This document shows positions 1 through 8,513 of a stretch of DNA of 64,000 nucleotides, in pieces (positions within the stretch are counted from its first letter, which is position 1; each line of letters starts with the position of its first letter). The DNA is from Burkholderia sp. MS389 (GTDB lineage: Bacteria; Pseudomonadota; Gammaproteobacteria; Burkholderiales; Burkholderiaceae): assembly GCF_016899425.1 (NCBI RefSeq), contig NZ_CP045994.1:992001-1056000 (forward strand), given 5' to 3'. Both the position numbers and the translations under genes were made by a program. Below the pieces are notes generated by a model. It saw nothing but the letters and a program-made list of their open reading frames with translations. It was not told where the DNA came from and did no database searches.

Positions 1-153
1 CAGCACGAGCCAGTTGGTCGCCTGCAGCACGGCTTGCGTGACGGGGTTGTACGGCGGCACGCGGACGGCCTGCATCCAGACGCGCAGAATCAGCGCGGCG
101 CCGAATAGCGTGAAGACGGTATTGAGCAGAAAACGGGCGATCTCGCCGAACAT
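1..153 (-). CDS. YggT family membrane protein (partial, N-terminal part)
   Basis: The visible 51 codons begin MFGEIARFLLNTVFTLFGAA and continue into a loop reading RVPPYNPVTQAV, which is typical of the first half of YggT (Ycf19-related) membrane proteins. The first hydrophobic helix spans about residues 5-25. The rest lies beyond the left edge. I chose the ATG at 153 because an AAGGA sits a few bases upstream; an in-frame ATG at 162 is possible but has no spaced ribosome site. It follows the DUF2520 gene on the same strand with a gap of about 75 bases, so the two are probably co-transcribed. The family's biochemical role is unsettled; links to membrane homeostasis and osmotic stress are inferred from the literature. 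Confidence 0.8.
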   Translation of the reverse strand, partial: MFGEIARFLLNTVFTLFGAALILRVWMQAVRVPPYNPVTQAVLQATNWLVL

Positions 154-228
154 CGTTGGCATCCTTTTTATACAGTCAGTAGCGTGCGGCCGCCAACGCC
201 GGTTGGCGGCGCATCGGCCGACACCTTA

Positions 229-1170
229 TCACGCCTCGTCGCGCGACGGGGAGGGGGGCGCGGCGGGGTGGGCGGCCATCCGCGCCAGCGAGGTTTCGAC
301 GGCTTCGGCCAGCGCCGGCAGCGATGCCGGCGGCGGCGCGCGCTTCGCCGCGAGCGCGACCGCGCGGCGCGTCAGCAGCGCATACAGCGCCGCGTGATCG
401 CCGCCGCGCGCTTCGAGCAGCGCGAGCTGGCGCTCGACGATGGCCGTGTCGCCGCGCGATACCGGCCCGGCCAGCGCATTCGCGAGCCCCTTGTCGCGCG
501 CGGTCTCGATCGTGCCGGCGAGCATCGGCAACAGCGCGCGCAGCGCGGCGTCCTCGTCGAAACCGAGGCCGCGCCACAGCTCGACCGCTTCCGACAGCCC
601 ACACAGCGCGAAGCTCGCCGCGTAGTGGGCGGCCGCGTGATACAGCATCCGGCCGCCGGCCGGAATCGACAGCGGATGACAGCCGAGTGCGGCGGCAAGT
701 CGCAGCAGCGTCGCGTGCAGCGCACCGTCCGCTTCGATCGTGACCGAGCAGCCGTCGATGCGTGCGAGGTCGGCGTCGGTGCCGCCGAACAGATAGAGCG
801 GATGGAAGCCGCCGGTGGCCGCGCCTTGCTGCTTCGCCGGATCGAGCAGCGCGACCGGCGATGCGCCGCTGCAATGGACGACCGCCTGGCCGGCCGCGCG
901 CGATGCGTCGAAGCGCAGCGCCGCGGCGCTCGACGCGAGATGATCGTCGGGCGTGGTCAGGAAGATCAGCTCGGCGGCGTCGACCACCTGCTGCGGGTTA
1001 TCGACCGCGCGGCAACCGGCGATGCGCGCGGCGAGGCCGGCGGCCGACGCGGGCGTGCGGCTCGCGATCGCGACGACGGGGAAGCCGGCCTGCGCGAAAC
1101 GCTGCGCGACACACCGCGCGAGGCGGCCGGCGCCGATGAAGCCGAGGCGGGGTGTGTCGGGAAGCGGCAT
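229..1170 (-). CDS. Rossmann-like / DUF2520 domain protein (NAD(P)-binding, F420-oxidoreductase-like)
   Basis: This 313-residue protein opens with a Rossmann dinucleotide motif, GFIGAGRLARC, at about residues 9-19. A C-terminal helical DUF2520 half includes GGFHPLYLF and AAAHYAASF. The fold resembles pyrroline-5-carboxylate reductase and 6-phosphogluconate dehydrogenase families, so it may be an oxidoreductase, but no substrate is known. I start it at the Met of MPLPDTPRLGF; an upstream in-frame Met would add a 19-residue hydrophobic stretch not typical of the family. Its position before yggT recalls the usual proC-yggT neighbourhood. Function beyond nucleotide binding is not supported by the sequence. 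Confidence 0.8.
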   Translation of the reverse strand: MPLPDTPRLGFIGAGRLARCVAQRFAQAGFPVVAIASRTPASAAGLAARIAGCRAVDNPQQVVDAAELIFLTTPDDHLASSAAALRFDASRAAGQAVVHCSGASPVALLDPAKQQGAATGGFHPLYLFGGTDADLARIDGCSVTIEADGALHATLLRLAAALGCHPLSIPAGGRMLYHAAAHYAASFALCGLSEAVELWRGLGFDEDAALRALLPMLAGTIETARDKGLANALAGPVSRGDTAIVERQLALLEARGGDHAALYALLTRRAVALAAKRAPPPASLPALAEAVETSLARMAAHPAAPPSPSRDEA

Positions 1171-1683
1171 GGCGGCGGATGTCAGCAAAAACGAAGCAAC
1201 CGCCAGTATCGCAGGAATGACGGCCATTTCGCGGAAGGCCGGCTGCGGGGCTGCCGCGTGTATGAATTACCGGTAGGCAGTGAGGCCGATGCGCGGCCGG
1301 CGTCCGCCACCGCGGCGAATCAGGGGCGCGGAATCCGACCCCTAAACACCGCGCCGCTGCATCCGGCCTGGAATGTCGGCATGTTGTCTCGAATTTGTAA
1401 TCGTTCATTACGTACGCGTGCCCGCTGCGCCCGCCGGATCCGGTAAGACTGACCGGTCGGCGTGCCGCGACCCGATCCCTCGGACGGAATCGCGCGACCG
1501 GCAAGGAACGCGGCCCATGTCGGGCGCCGCGCCGGACGGCCGCTGCGGCCGCGTGCAATTGCAATTTGCAACAAATGGATGATACGCGCGGGGCGGGTTT
1601 TCGCTACATTGCTTCCATGCGACGTGCATGCCCGCCGTTGCCGACAGGAGCGCCTAAAATACCGCTCCAGCAGGAGAATCGAA
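1171..1683. other. Intergenic region without a supported gene
   Basis: About 510 bases separate two divergently transcribed genes. The only notable content is an AT-richer patch near 1555-1575 with A/T runs and the ribosome-binding AGGAG at 1672-1676 of the next gene. It probably holds the promoters of both flanking genes, but I see no clear sigma70 hexamer pair and no structured RNA. Open frames crossing it have the base composition of shadows. Confidence 0.5.
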
Positions 1684-1992
1684 GTGAAAAAGCTCATTCC
1701 GTTCATCGCCGCCGCCGCGCTGGGCCTGGGTGCCGCGAGCGCCGCGCAGGCTCACGTGTCGATCGGGGTCGGCATCGGCATCCCGGTCGCACCCGCTTAC
1801 CCCGTCTACGCACCGCCGCCGCCCGTGTACTACGCGCCGCCGCCTCCGCCCGTGTACTACGCGCCGGCGCCGGCCTACTACGCGCCGCCGCCCGCGGTGG
1901 TCGTCGGCGGCTACGGTGGTGGCTACTACGGTCGCCCGTACTGGCGCCATGGTTACGGCGGCTGGGGCCATCATGGCTACTGGCGTCGCTGA
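1684..1992 (+). CDS. Small secreted Tyr/Pro/Gly-rich protein with PVYYAPPP repeats
   Basis: A 102-residue protein starts at a GTG preceded by AGGAG at 1672-1676. Residues 1-22 (KKLIPFIAAAALGLG, then AQAH) form a clear Sec signal peptide with an AQA cleavage site. The mature part has repeated YAPPP units (PVYYAPPPPPVYYAPAP) followed by a Gly/Tyr/His/Arg-rich tail (GYGGGYYGRPYWRHGYGG). Such low-complexity envelope proteins are common in Burkholderia and relatives, and no enzymatic function is known. The basic His/Tyr-rich end suggests surface or metal interactions, but that is speculation. A strong hairpin terminator follows, so it is probably monocistronic. Confidence 0.75.
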   Translation: MKKLIPFIAAAALGLGAASAAQAHVSIGVGIGIPVAPAYPVYAPPPPVYYAPPPPPVYYAPAPAYYAPPPAVVVGGYGGGYYGRPYWRHGYGGWGHHGYWRR

Positions 1993-2023
1993 TTCGTCCC
2001 GCGCGGCCTGACCGCGCGCGGCA

Positions 2024-2063
2024 AAACGGCGCAACGTCCCGCGAGGGGCGCTGCGCCGTTTTT
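2024..2063 (+). terminator. Rho-independent terminator of the Tyr/Pro-rich protein gene
   Basis: Inverted repeat AAACGGCGCA / TGCGCCGTTT followed by a T run, about 30 bases after the stop codon at 1990-1992. Confidence 0.8.
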
Positions 2064-2113
2064 CATTGGGGCTCACATGTGGCGCGGTGGCCGGCGCGGC
2101 AGCGCGACCGCGA

Positions 2114-2782
2114 TTACGCCGCGTGTACGATCAGGTCGCGGTAGCCGCCGACGATCACGCTGTACGAGAAGTACGCGAACAGCAGCGCCGATGCGACGTG
2201 GCACGCACGCATCAGCCCGGCGCCCGCGCGCTTGCGGCCCTGGCTCGCGAGCGTGCACATGAACAGCGTCCACGCGAGGCCGCCGAGGAAAAAGCCCGAC
2301 AGGAACACCGACGCGGTGGCCGGCGTGGTCGCACCGGCTTTCGCGATCAGCGCGCCGCCGACCGCCGCGAACCACAGGATCGCGCTGGGCGACGACATCG
2401 CGAGCAGCATCCCGCGCAGAAAGCTGCGTCGTGCGCTCGCTCGCGGCGGAGGTGCATCGTCCGCGTCGTCGTCGGCCGACTTCGCGGGCGTCAACGCTTC
2501 GCGCGCCATCTTCCACGTGAGGAACAGCAGCACCGCGCCGCCGCCGATCCACACGATCCAGCGCACCGGTTCGAACTGCAGCAGCACGGCCATCCCCGCG
2601 AGCGCGAGCGCCGCGTAGACGAGATCGCCGACGCACGACCCGACGCCGAGCCAGAAGCCCGGCCGGAAGCCGTGCGACAGCGTGAGCGACAGCATCGCGA
2701 CGTTCACGAGGCCGATGTCGAGACACAACGACAGCGACAGAAAGAATCCGTCGGACAGCATGGAGGCGGGCGGAAAGCTCAT
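2114..2782 (-). CDS. LysE/RhtB family amino-acid exporter
   Basis: This 222-residue integral membrane protein has about six hydrophobic helices. It shows the LysE-family pattern of a long first helix, a glycine-rich second helix (GFWLGVGSCVGDLVYAALAL) and a central cytoplasmic loop. The loop here is unusually acidic (KSADDDADDAPPP, about residues 100-113). LysE-type proteins export amino acids such as lysine, arginine, threonine or homoserine; substrate cannot be read from the sequence. The gene is co-directional with ubiD, which ends 59 bases upstream of its start, so read-through from ubiD is possible. The start is the first Met of MSFPPASML. Confidence 0.8.
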   Translation of the reverse strand: MSFPPASMLSDGFFLSLSLCLDIGLVNVAMLSLTLSHGFRPGFWLGVGSCVGDLVYAALALAGMAVLLQFEPVRWIVWIGGGAVLLFLTWKMAREALTPAKSADDDADDAPPPRASARRSFLRGMLLAMSSPSAILWFAAVGGALIAKAGATTPATASVFLSGFFLGGLAWTLFMCTLASQGRKRAGAGLMRACHVASALLFAYFSYSVIVGGYRDLIVHAA

Positions 2783-2840
2783 CTTCTGGGTGCGTGCGGC
2801 AAGTGCGATGCGCGGGCCGGCGTGCGCCGGCCGCGTGGCG

Positions 2841-4397
2841 TCAGAGGCCGATCTCCTGCCATAGCCGGTCGACGCGCGCCTTCACGGCCGCGTCCATCTC
2901 GATCGGGCGACCCCATTCGCGGCTCGTTTCGCCCGGCCACTTGTTGGTCGCGTCGAGCCCCATCTTCGAGCCGAGTCCGGCCACCGGCGATGCGAAGTCG
3001 AGATAGTCGATCGGCGTGCTGTCGACCATCACCGTGTCGCGCACGGGGTCGACGCGCGTCGTGATCGCCCAGATCACTTCTTTCCAGTCGCGGATGTTCA
3101 CGTCCTCGTCGACGACCACGATGAACTTCGTATACATGAACTGCCGCAGGAAGCTCCACACGCCGAACATCACGCGCTTCGCATGGCCCGCGTAGCTCTT
3201 CTTCATCTGGACGATGGCCATCCGGTAGCTGCAGCCTTCGGGCGGCAGGTAGAAGTCGGTGATTTCCGTGAACTGCTTCTGCAGCAGCGGCACGAACACC
3301 TCGTTCAGCGCGACGCCGAGCACCGCGGGCTCGTCGGGCGGCTTGCCCGTGTAGGTCGAATGGTAGATCGCGTCGCGGCGCATCGTGATGCGCTCGACGG
3401 TGAACACCGGAAACCACTCCTGCTCGTTGTAATAGCCGGTATGGTCGCCGTACGGCCCTTCGAGCGCGTGCTCGTATGCGGCCGCCGCATGGCCGGCCGG
3501 GCGCGGCGGCGCGCCGGCCGGAGCGGGGCCGGGTGCGCCTTCCTGCGGATGAATGAAGCCTTCGAGCACGATCTCCGCGCGCGCGGGCACCTGCAGCGTG
3601 TCGACACCGGGCGTCAGGCACTTCGCGAGCTCCGTGCGGCTGCCGCGCAGCAGGCCGGCGAACTGATATTCGGACAGCGAATCGGGCACCGGCGTCACCG
3701 CGCCGAGCGTCGTGGCCGGATCGGCGCCGAGTACGACCGCGACCGGATATGGCTTGCCCGGGTTCTGCAGCGCGAATTCGCGGAAGTCGAGCGCGCCGCC
3801 GCGATGCGCGAGCCAGCGCATGATCAGCTTGTTGCGGCCGATCAACTGCTGACGGTAGATGCCGAGGTTCTGGCGGGACTTGTTCGGCCCGCGCGTGACC
3901 GTCAGGCCCCACGTGACGAGCGGCCCCGCATCGCCGGGCCAGCAGGTCTGGATCGGCAGCTTGTTCAGATCGACGTCGGCGCCTTCCCAGACGATCTCCT
4001 GGCACGGCGGCGACGACACCGACTTCGGCGCCATGTCCCACACCGCCTTCGCGAGCGACAGCAGCTTGCCGGCGTCCTTCAGGCTCTTCGGCGGATCGGG
4101 TTCCTTCAGCGCGGACAGCAGGCGCCCGAGGTCGCGCAGCGAGCCGAGCGCGGCATCGTCGCCCGCATCGACGCCCATCCCGAGCGCGACGCGGCGCGGC
4201 GTGCCGAACAGGTTGCCGAGCACCGGGAACGCATGGCCGGGCGGCGCGTTGAACAGCAGCGCGGGTCCGCCGGCGCGCAGCACGCGGTCGCACAGCTCGG
4301 TCATTTCGAGCACGGGCGACACGGGCTGCGTGACGCGCCGCAGCTCGCCGAGCGCCTCGAGGCGCTGAATGAAATCGCGTAAGTCTTTGTATTTCAT
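2841..4397 (-). CDS. ubiD: 3-octaprenyl-4-hydroxybenzoate carboxy-lyase UbiD
   Basis: UbiD decarboxylates the polyprenyl-hydroxybenzoate ring in ubiquinone synthesis using prenylated FMN supplied by UbiX. The 518-residue product begins [19 protein letters not shown], typical of the family. It carries conserved blocks such as [45 protein letters not shown] and DYLDFASP. I start at MKYKDL (4397); an upstream Met adds six residues. Compared with the E. coli protein there is an Ala/Pro-rich insertion around residues 284-308 ([14 protein letters not shown]) just before the GDHTGYY active-site segment, probably a surface loop. No ubiX is visible nearby. Upstream is the promoter of a rightward small RNA, so ubiD has its own divergent promoter. 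Confidence 0.95.
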   Translation of the reverse strand: MKYKDLRDFIQRLEALGELRRVTQPVSPVLEMTELCDRVLRAGGPALLFNAPPGHAFPVLGNLFGTPRRVALGMGVDAGDDAALGSLRDLGRLLSALKEPDPPKSLKDAGKLLSLAKAVWDMAPKSVSSPPCQEIVWEGADVDLNKLPIQTCWPGDAGPLVTWGLTVTRGPNKSRQNLGIYRQQLIGRNKLIMRWLAHRGGALDFREFALQNPGKPYPVAVVLGADPATTLGAVTPVPDSLSEYQFAGLLRGSRTELAKCLTPGVDTLQVPARAEIVLEGFIHPQEGAPGPAPAGAPPRPAGHAAAAYEHALEGPYGDHTGYYNEQEWFPVFTVERITMRRDAIYHSTYTGKPPDEPAVLGVALNEVFVPLLQKQFTEITDFYLPPEGCSYRMAIVQMKKSYAGHAKRVMFGVWSFLRQFMYTKFIVVVDEDVNIRDWKEVIWAITTRVDPVRDTVMVDSTPIDYLDFASPVAGLGSKMGLDATNKWPGETSREWGRPIEMDAAVKARVDRLWQEIGL

Positions 4398-4612
4398 GAA
4401 GAAGGTCCGAGCCACCCGCAGGGACGGGCAGCGATGGGCGGGGCAGCGGCTGGCTACGACCCCGAATCGACCGACGATTTTACCCCGGGCAGCCGCGCGA
4501 CCGCCCCGGCGAAGAAAAAGTCGACCGCGCGCAAACCCCCTACGGCACGGGGATTGCGTTCTGAAGAGGGGTTTTAAATTACTTTTTGTTATAGATTTGA
4601 GTTTTTATAGTG

Positions 4613-4640
4613 TTGACGATCTATAAAACCCTGCTAGAAT
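4613..4640 (+). promoter_or_regulatory. Strong sigma70 promoter upstream of a probable small RNA
   Basis: TTGACG at 4613-4618 and TAGAAT at 4635-4640 are separated by 16 bases, within an AT-rich stretch (4570-4630) that stands out from the GC-rich surroundings and could act as an UP element. The predicted start is near 4647. No open frame begins close by. Confidence 0.7.
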
Positions 4641-4646
4641 CCGCTC

Positions 4647-4786
4647 ACATTGGCTGCAGGGTAAAAGGCTTCGAGCCGCCAATCACCGATCTTTGACGCA
4701 GCGCGTCACCGTCCGCCGAATCCTGCACGGCGTCTTCGACGGCTTATGTCGTAGTCCCAGCCAGCGCCACCAGACGCTGGTTTTTT
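4647..4786 (+). ncRNA. Probable small non-coding RNA, about 140 nt
   Basis: The interval between the 4613-4640 promoter and a terminator at 4761-4786 contains several strong hairpins and no plausible protein. An outer stem ATTGGC/GCCAAT encloses a GGCT-TCG-AGCC hairpin. It is followed by GACGC-AGC-GCGTC, then a long stem CCGTCCGCCG paired with CGGCG and GACGG. The end is CCAGCG-(8 nt)-CGCTGG plus six T. Promoter, structure and terminator together make an independent transcript likely. I do not recognise the family; I considered 6S RNA and could not support it. It may instead be a processed leader of the transglycosylase gene if the terminator is leaky. Confidence 0.55.
4761..4786 (+). terminator. 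Rho-independent terminator of the small RNA
   Basis: CCAGCG at 4761-4766 pairs with CGCTGG at 4775-4780 and is followed directly by TTTTTT. It lies 209 bases before the next start codon and thus separates the small RNA from the downstream gene. Confidence 0.75.
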
Positions 4787-4994
4787 GCGTGGGTGCCACC
4801 GCGTATGCCCGCCTCGCCCAGTGTGCGAAGGCGCCGGCCTTCTTACACCGTGGCCTCGAACGGTACTTATACCGTTTCCCCGATGCTTGCGCGTCCCAAC
4901 CAAGGCGTGCGGCGTCGTGATTCCGCGGCGCGTTTTCTGTCTCGCCATCGAGCTGAGCGAGCCGCACGAGTCATGTTCATGGGAGATGATCTGA

Positions 4995-6128
4995 ATGAAC
5001 GCTTGGTTATCGTGGCGTCCCACTGAGCAGCATGCGCAAATCGTGCGCAACTTGCTGCGTCGCGGGACGCGTGTCAGTCACCATCTATTCAGCGTTGTCG
5101 GCTGTTTCGCTGTCGCGGTTGCGCTTGCACTGTGGCTGCTGCCAACCGTCCGCGGCACGCTCGCCGCGAAGCTGATGCCGGTCGTGTCCGCGGCCGTGCA
5201 GGCCGGTCCGGCCCGTCTGCTGTCCGGCCATCCGCTGCCGAACTTCGCGCCCGCTGGCGCGCAGCCGCAGCAGGAAGACACGCCCGAAGCGGATGCGCTT
5301 GCGGTCGGCCTCGATGTCGCGCCGGAAACCGCCGCTCAGGGCGCTCAAGGCGCCCAGGGCGATGCGTCCGACCCGGCCCGCAACGGCCCGTCGCCGGTCG
5401 CACTGGCCAAGCTGATTCCGATTCAGCGCGTGGCGGCCGATGCCCGCGACGATCGCGCGCTCGCGTCGAACCGCGAACAGGCGCTCGTCGCGACCTATCT
5501 GTCGCGCCGTTACCGCGTCGCGCAGGAGCCGCTCGGCCAGCTCGTCAAGGCCGCGTTCCAGACCGGTCGCGACGTCGGCCTCGATCCGCTGCTGCTGCTG
5601 TCCGTGATGGCGATCGAATCGGGCTTCAACCCGTACGCCGAGAGCGGCGTCGGCGCGAAGGGGCTGATGCAGGTGATGTCGAAGGTTCACTCCGACAAGT
5701 TCGAGTATTTCGGCGGCACCGACACCGCGCTGCAACCGCTCGCGAACCTGCAGGTCGGCGCCCTGGTGCTGAAGGACTGCATCGCGCGCGGCGGCTCGCT
5801 CGCGAGCGGCCTGCGTCTGTACAACGGCTCGACGAACCCCGACGATAACGGCTACGGCTCGAAGGTGATGGCCGAACGCGGCCGCCTGCGCGACGTCGCG
5901 CGTGGCCGCAGCGTGCCGATCAACGCGCCGCAGGCGCCCGCGCAACCCGCGAAGCCGATCGTCACCGCAGCCGTGACGGCCGCGGCAGGCGGCGCGAAGC
6001 GCGTGCATGCGACGCTCGACGGCACGACGTCGGTCAAGGCGGCGCCGAAGGAAGCGGCGTCGCAGGACGATGCGAGCGTCGATACCGCGAAGCAGTCGCA
6101 CGGCGATCGTTCGGAGCTCGGCGCGTAA
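4995..6128 (+). CDS. Lytic transglycosylase (SLT domain), membrane-anchored
   Basis: This 377-residue protein has one N-terminal membrane helix (about residues 32-52, VVGCFAVAVALALWLLP). A linker rich in Ala/Gln follows, then an SLT transglycosylase domain at roughly 170-295. The catalytic Glu lies in MAIESGFNPYAES, followed by GAKGLMQVMSKVH and later LRLYNGSTNPDDNGYGSKV, all classic family-1 motifs. These enzymes cleave peptidoglycan glycan strands to 1,6-anhydromuropeptides in the periplasm. The tail is Ala/Lys-rich and probably disordered. The ATG at 4995 has GGGAG at 4981-4985. The leader after the small RNA terminator contains a perfect hairpin AACGGTA-CTTA-TACCGTT near 4859-4876. A bidirectional terminator follows the gene. 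Confidence 0.88.
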   Translation: MNAWLSWRPTEQHAQIVRNLLRRGTRVSHHLFSVVGCFAVAVALALWLLPTVRGTLAAKLMPVVSAAVQAGPARLLSGHPLPNFAPAGAQPQQEDTPEADALAVGLDVAPETAAQGAQGAQGDASDPARNGPSPVALAKLIPIQRVAADARDDRALASNREQALVATYLSRRYRVAQEPLGQLVKAAFQTGRDVGLDPLLLLSVMAIESGFNPYAESGVGAKGLMQVMSKVHSDKFEYFGGTDTALQPLANLQVGALVLKDCIARGGSLASGLRLYNGSTNPDDNGYGSKVMAERGRLRDVARGRSVPINAPQAPAQPAKPIVTAAVTAAAGGAKRVHATLDGTTSVKAAPKEAASQDDASVDTAKQSHGDRSELGA

Positions 6129-6168
6129 CGCGTCACGCGCTCCGTGCGGCTCCGGCCGGCAGGACATG

Positions 6169-6197
6169 AAAAAGGCACCCGATTCGGGTGCCTTTTT
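6169..6197. terminator. Bidirectional rho-independent terminator
   Basis: AAAAAGGCACCCG-ATT-CGGGTGCCTTTTT lies between two convergent genes. It has an A run on the left and a T run on the right, so it can stop transcription from both the transglycosylase and the aminotransferase genes. Confidence 0.9.
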
Positions 6198-6244
6198 CTA
6201 TTGGCGGTGCCTGAAGCGGCCGGTGCGCCGGCCGTGGCGTCAGA

Positions 6245-7441
6245 TCAGTGCTGGCCGAACAGCGTCGCGAGCCGGTCGACGGCCGCTTCGAGCCGCGAGT
6301 AGGCGGTCGCATAGGACAGGCGGATATAGTCGCGCGGCGCATGGACACCGAAGTCCATGCCCGGCACCAGCACCACGCCCGCGTCGTGCAGCATCGCCTG
6401 CGTGAGCGCGGCGCTGTCGCCGGCCGCCGGGTGGGCGACGCCGCCGCAATGCGCATACACGTAGAACGCACCGTCCGGCATCACCGGCACCGTGAAGCCG
6501 AGCCGCTCGAGCGCCGGTGCGATGAAATCGCGGCGGCGCTTGAATTCGTGCCGGCGTGTTTCGTAGATGTCGAGCGTCGCGGGTTCGAAACAAGCAAGTG
6601 CCGCATGTTGCGCGAGCGCGGACGGGCAGATGAACAGGTTCTGCGACAGCTTCTCGAACGTGCCGACGAGCGCGGGCGGTACGACGAGCCAGCCGAGCCG
6701 CCAGCCCGTCATGCTGAAATACTTCGAGAAGCTGTTCACGGTGATCACGTCGTCGCCGAACGACAGCGCCGACACGGGCGCGGCGTCATAGCTGAGCCCC
6801 TGGTAGATTTCGTCGACGATCGTGAAGCCGCCGCGTGCGCGCACCGCTTCGACGATCCGCTTCAGTTCGTCCGGTTCGAGCGACGTGCCGGTCGGGTTCG
6901 ACGGCGACGCCAGCAGCACGCCGCGCGTGCGGTCGTTCCAGTGCGTGCGGACGTCGTTTTCGGTGAGCTGGAAGCGCGCGTCCGGGCCGCTCGGCACGAG
7001 CACCGGGCGACCTTCGGCCGCCGCGACGAAGTGCCGGTTGCACGGGTACGACGGGTCGGGCATCAGCACTTCGTCGTCGCGGCCGACCAGCGCGAGGCAC
7101 GCGAGCAGCAGCGCGGCCGATGCGCCGGCCGTGACGACGATCCGCTCGGGGGCGATCGCGAGGCCGTACGCGCGCGCGTAGTGCGCGGCGATCGCCTCGC
7201 GCAGCGGCGCGATGCCGAGCGCGCTCGTGTACTGCGTAACGCCACGGCGCAGCGCGGCCGCGGCGGCCTCGACGACCGGCTCCGGCGCGGTGAAATCCGG
7301 CTCGCCGATGCCCATGTGGATAACATCGCGCCCCAAGGACTCGAGCCGCTGTGCCTCCTTCATCAGTTCCATCACGTAGAAGGGCTGGATCGCGTCGACG
7401 CGTGCGGCGAGCGTGACGAGCGAATCGGCGGTGGTATTCAT
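6245..7441 (-). CDS. PLP-dependent class I/II aminotransferase
   Basis: This 398-residue fold-type I aminotransferase has substrate and PLP motifs in order: GEPDFTAPEPVV near residue 45, SPSNPTGTSLEP around 178, DEIYQGLSY around 210 and the PLP lysine in SFSKYFSMTGWRLGW around 235-249. The C-terminal arginine is in YIRLSYATAYSRLE. The closest type is the AspC-like group acting on aspartate, aromatic or branched amino acids; exact substrate is not determinable. I start at MNTTADSLV; no good ribosome site is visible. A terminator at 7471-7494 separates it from nusB, so it is probably transcribed on its own from a promoter near that hairpin. Confidence 0.88.
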   Translation of the reverse strand: MNTTADSLVTLAARVDAIQPFYVMELMKEAQRLESLGRDVIHMGIGEPDFTAPEPVVEAAAAALRRGVTQYTSALGIAPLREAIAAHYARAYGLAIAPERIVVTAGASAALLLACLALVGRDDEVLMPDPSYPCNRHFVAAAEGRPVLVPSGPDARFQLTENDVRTHWNDRTRGVLLASPSNPTGTSLEPDELKRIVEAVRARGGFTIVDEIYQGLSYDAAPVSALSFGDDVITVNSFSKYFSMTGWRLGWLVVPPALVGTFEKLSQNLFICPSALAQHAALACFEPATLDIYETRRHEFKRRRDFIAPALERLGFTVPVMPDGAFYVYAHCGGVAHPAAGDSAALTQAMLHDAGVVLVPGMDFGVHAPRDYIRLSYATAYSRLEAAVDRLATLFGQH

Positions 7442-7470
7442 CGGCGGGCAGGGCGGAGGGGAAAAGAATG

Positions 7471-7494
7471 AAAAACGGGCGCTTGCGCGCCCGT
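7471..7494 (-). terminator. Rho-independent terminator of the ribBX-ribH-nusB unit
   Basis: Read leftwards, ACGGGCGC pairs with GCGCCCGT over a four-base loop and is followed by five T. It lies 17 bases after the nusB stop codon. Confidence 0.8.
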
Positions 7495-7510
7495 GGACAA
7501 GCAAACGGTA

Positions 7511-7948
7511 TCAGCCGTTGCGACGCGCCTGCGTTTCGGCGGGGCGCAGCTTCGCGGCCAGCTTGTCGAGCACGCCGTTCACGTACTTGTAGCCGTCGGA
7601 GCCGCCGAACGTCTTCGCGAGTTCGACGGCTTCGTTGATGATCACGCGGTACGGCGTTTCGACATGGTGCGTGAGTTCGAACGTCGCGATCAGCAGCACC
7701 GCGCGTTCGACCGGCGACAGCTGATCGATCGGACGGTCCAGCGACGGCGTCAGCGCTTCGACGAGCGTCGCATGCTCGCGGATCACGCCGTGCAGGATCG
7801 CTTCGAGCAGTTCCTTGTCAGCCTTGTCGTAACCGAGCGCGCCGCGCAGTTGCGCGTCGATCTCGCCGGAGGGCGCGTTCGACAGCAGCCACTGATACAG
7901 GCCCTGCGTCGCCAGCTCGCGCGATTGTCGGCGGGCGCTCTTCTTCAT
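7511..7948 (-). CDS. nusB: Transcription antitermination factor NusB
   Basis: NusB binds boxA RNA with S10 (NusE) and supports rRNA antitermination. The 145-residue, mostly helical product has the typical N-terminus [16 protein letters not shown] and the central [20 protein letters not shown]. It ends with the family pattern [30 protein letters not shown]. The start overlaps the ribH stop by four bases, the ATGA arrangement of translational coupling. The ribH-nusB pairing is widespread in proteobacteria and places NusB in a riboflavin operon. A terminator follows. Confidence 0.96.
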   Translation of the reverse strand: MKKSARRQSRELATQGLYQWLLSNAPSGEIDAQLRGALGYDKADKELLEAILHGVIREHATLVEALTPSLDRPIDQLSPVERAVLLIATFELTHHVETPYRVIINEAVELAKTFGGSDGYKYVNGVLDKLAAKLRPAETQARRNG

Positions 7949-8460
7949 GCGCGCTCCTCTTCGTCGTCTTCGTCTTCTTCTTCGTCCTCGTCGTCGCCGA
8001 GCTGGTCGAGCGCCATCGTCAGGTTCGCCATCTCGACGGCGACGCGCGCGGCGTCACGACCCTTTTCGGTCATGCGCGCGACGGCCTGCTCGTCGTTTTC
8101 GGTCGTCAGGACCGCGTTCGCGATCGGCAGGTTGAAGTCGAGGCCGATGCGGGTGATGCCCGCGCCGCTCTCGTTCGACACGAGTTCGAAATGGTAGGTC
8201 TCGCCGCGGATCACCGCGCCGAGCGCGATCAGTGCGTCGAACTGGCCGCTTTCGGCGAGCTTCTGCAGCGCGAGCGGGATTTCCAGCGCGCCGGGCACCG
8301 ACACGAGCAGCACGTCTTCACCGGTGACGCCGAGGCGTTCCAGTTCCTCGACGCACGCGTCGGCGAGGCCGTTGCACACGGGTTCGTTGAAGCGCGATTG
8401 CACGATGCCGATACGCAGGCCGTCGCCTTCGAGATTCGGTTGGTATTGTCCGATTTCCAT
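7945..8460 (-). CDS. ribH: 6,7-dimethyl-8-ribityllumazine synthase
   Basis: RibH condenses 5-amino-6-ribitylaminouracil with 3,4-dihydroxy-2-butanone 4-phosphate to give lumazine, the riboflavin synthase substrate. The conserved sites are present: [12 protein letters not shown] near residue 17, [12 protein letters not shown] around 55, [16 protein letters not shown] around 80 and NGVLTTE-like [12 protein letters not shown] around 115. The last 17 residues are an almost purely acidic tail ([16 protein letters not shown]), beyond the normal end of about 155 residues. The tail could project from the assembled capsid; this is inference. The gene lies between ribBX and nusB and overlaps nusB by four bases. 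Confidence 0.96.
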   Translation of the reverse strand: MEIGQYQPNLEGDGLRIGIVQSRFNEPVCNGLADACVEELERLGVTGEDVLLVSVPGALEIPLALQKLAESGQFDALIALGAVIRGETYHFELVSNESGAGITRIGLDFNLPIANAVLTTENDEQAVARMTEKGRDAARVAVEMANLTMALDQLGDDEDEEEDEDDEEERA

Positions 8461-8513
8461 GATCTGGTCCGTGGTGTGGATGAACGGTTATAGGGCGAAA
8501 GCGCCGTGGCGGG

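Noticed and set aside
4647..4786. 6S RNA as identity of the small RNA
   Set aside because: I could not fit the long closing stem and central bubble typical of 6S, and the ends do not pair over the needed length.
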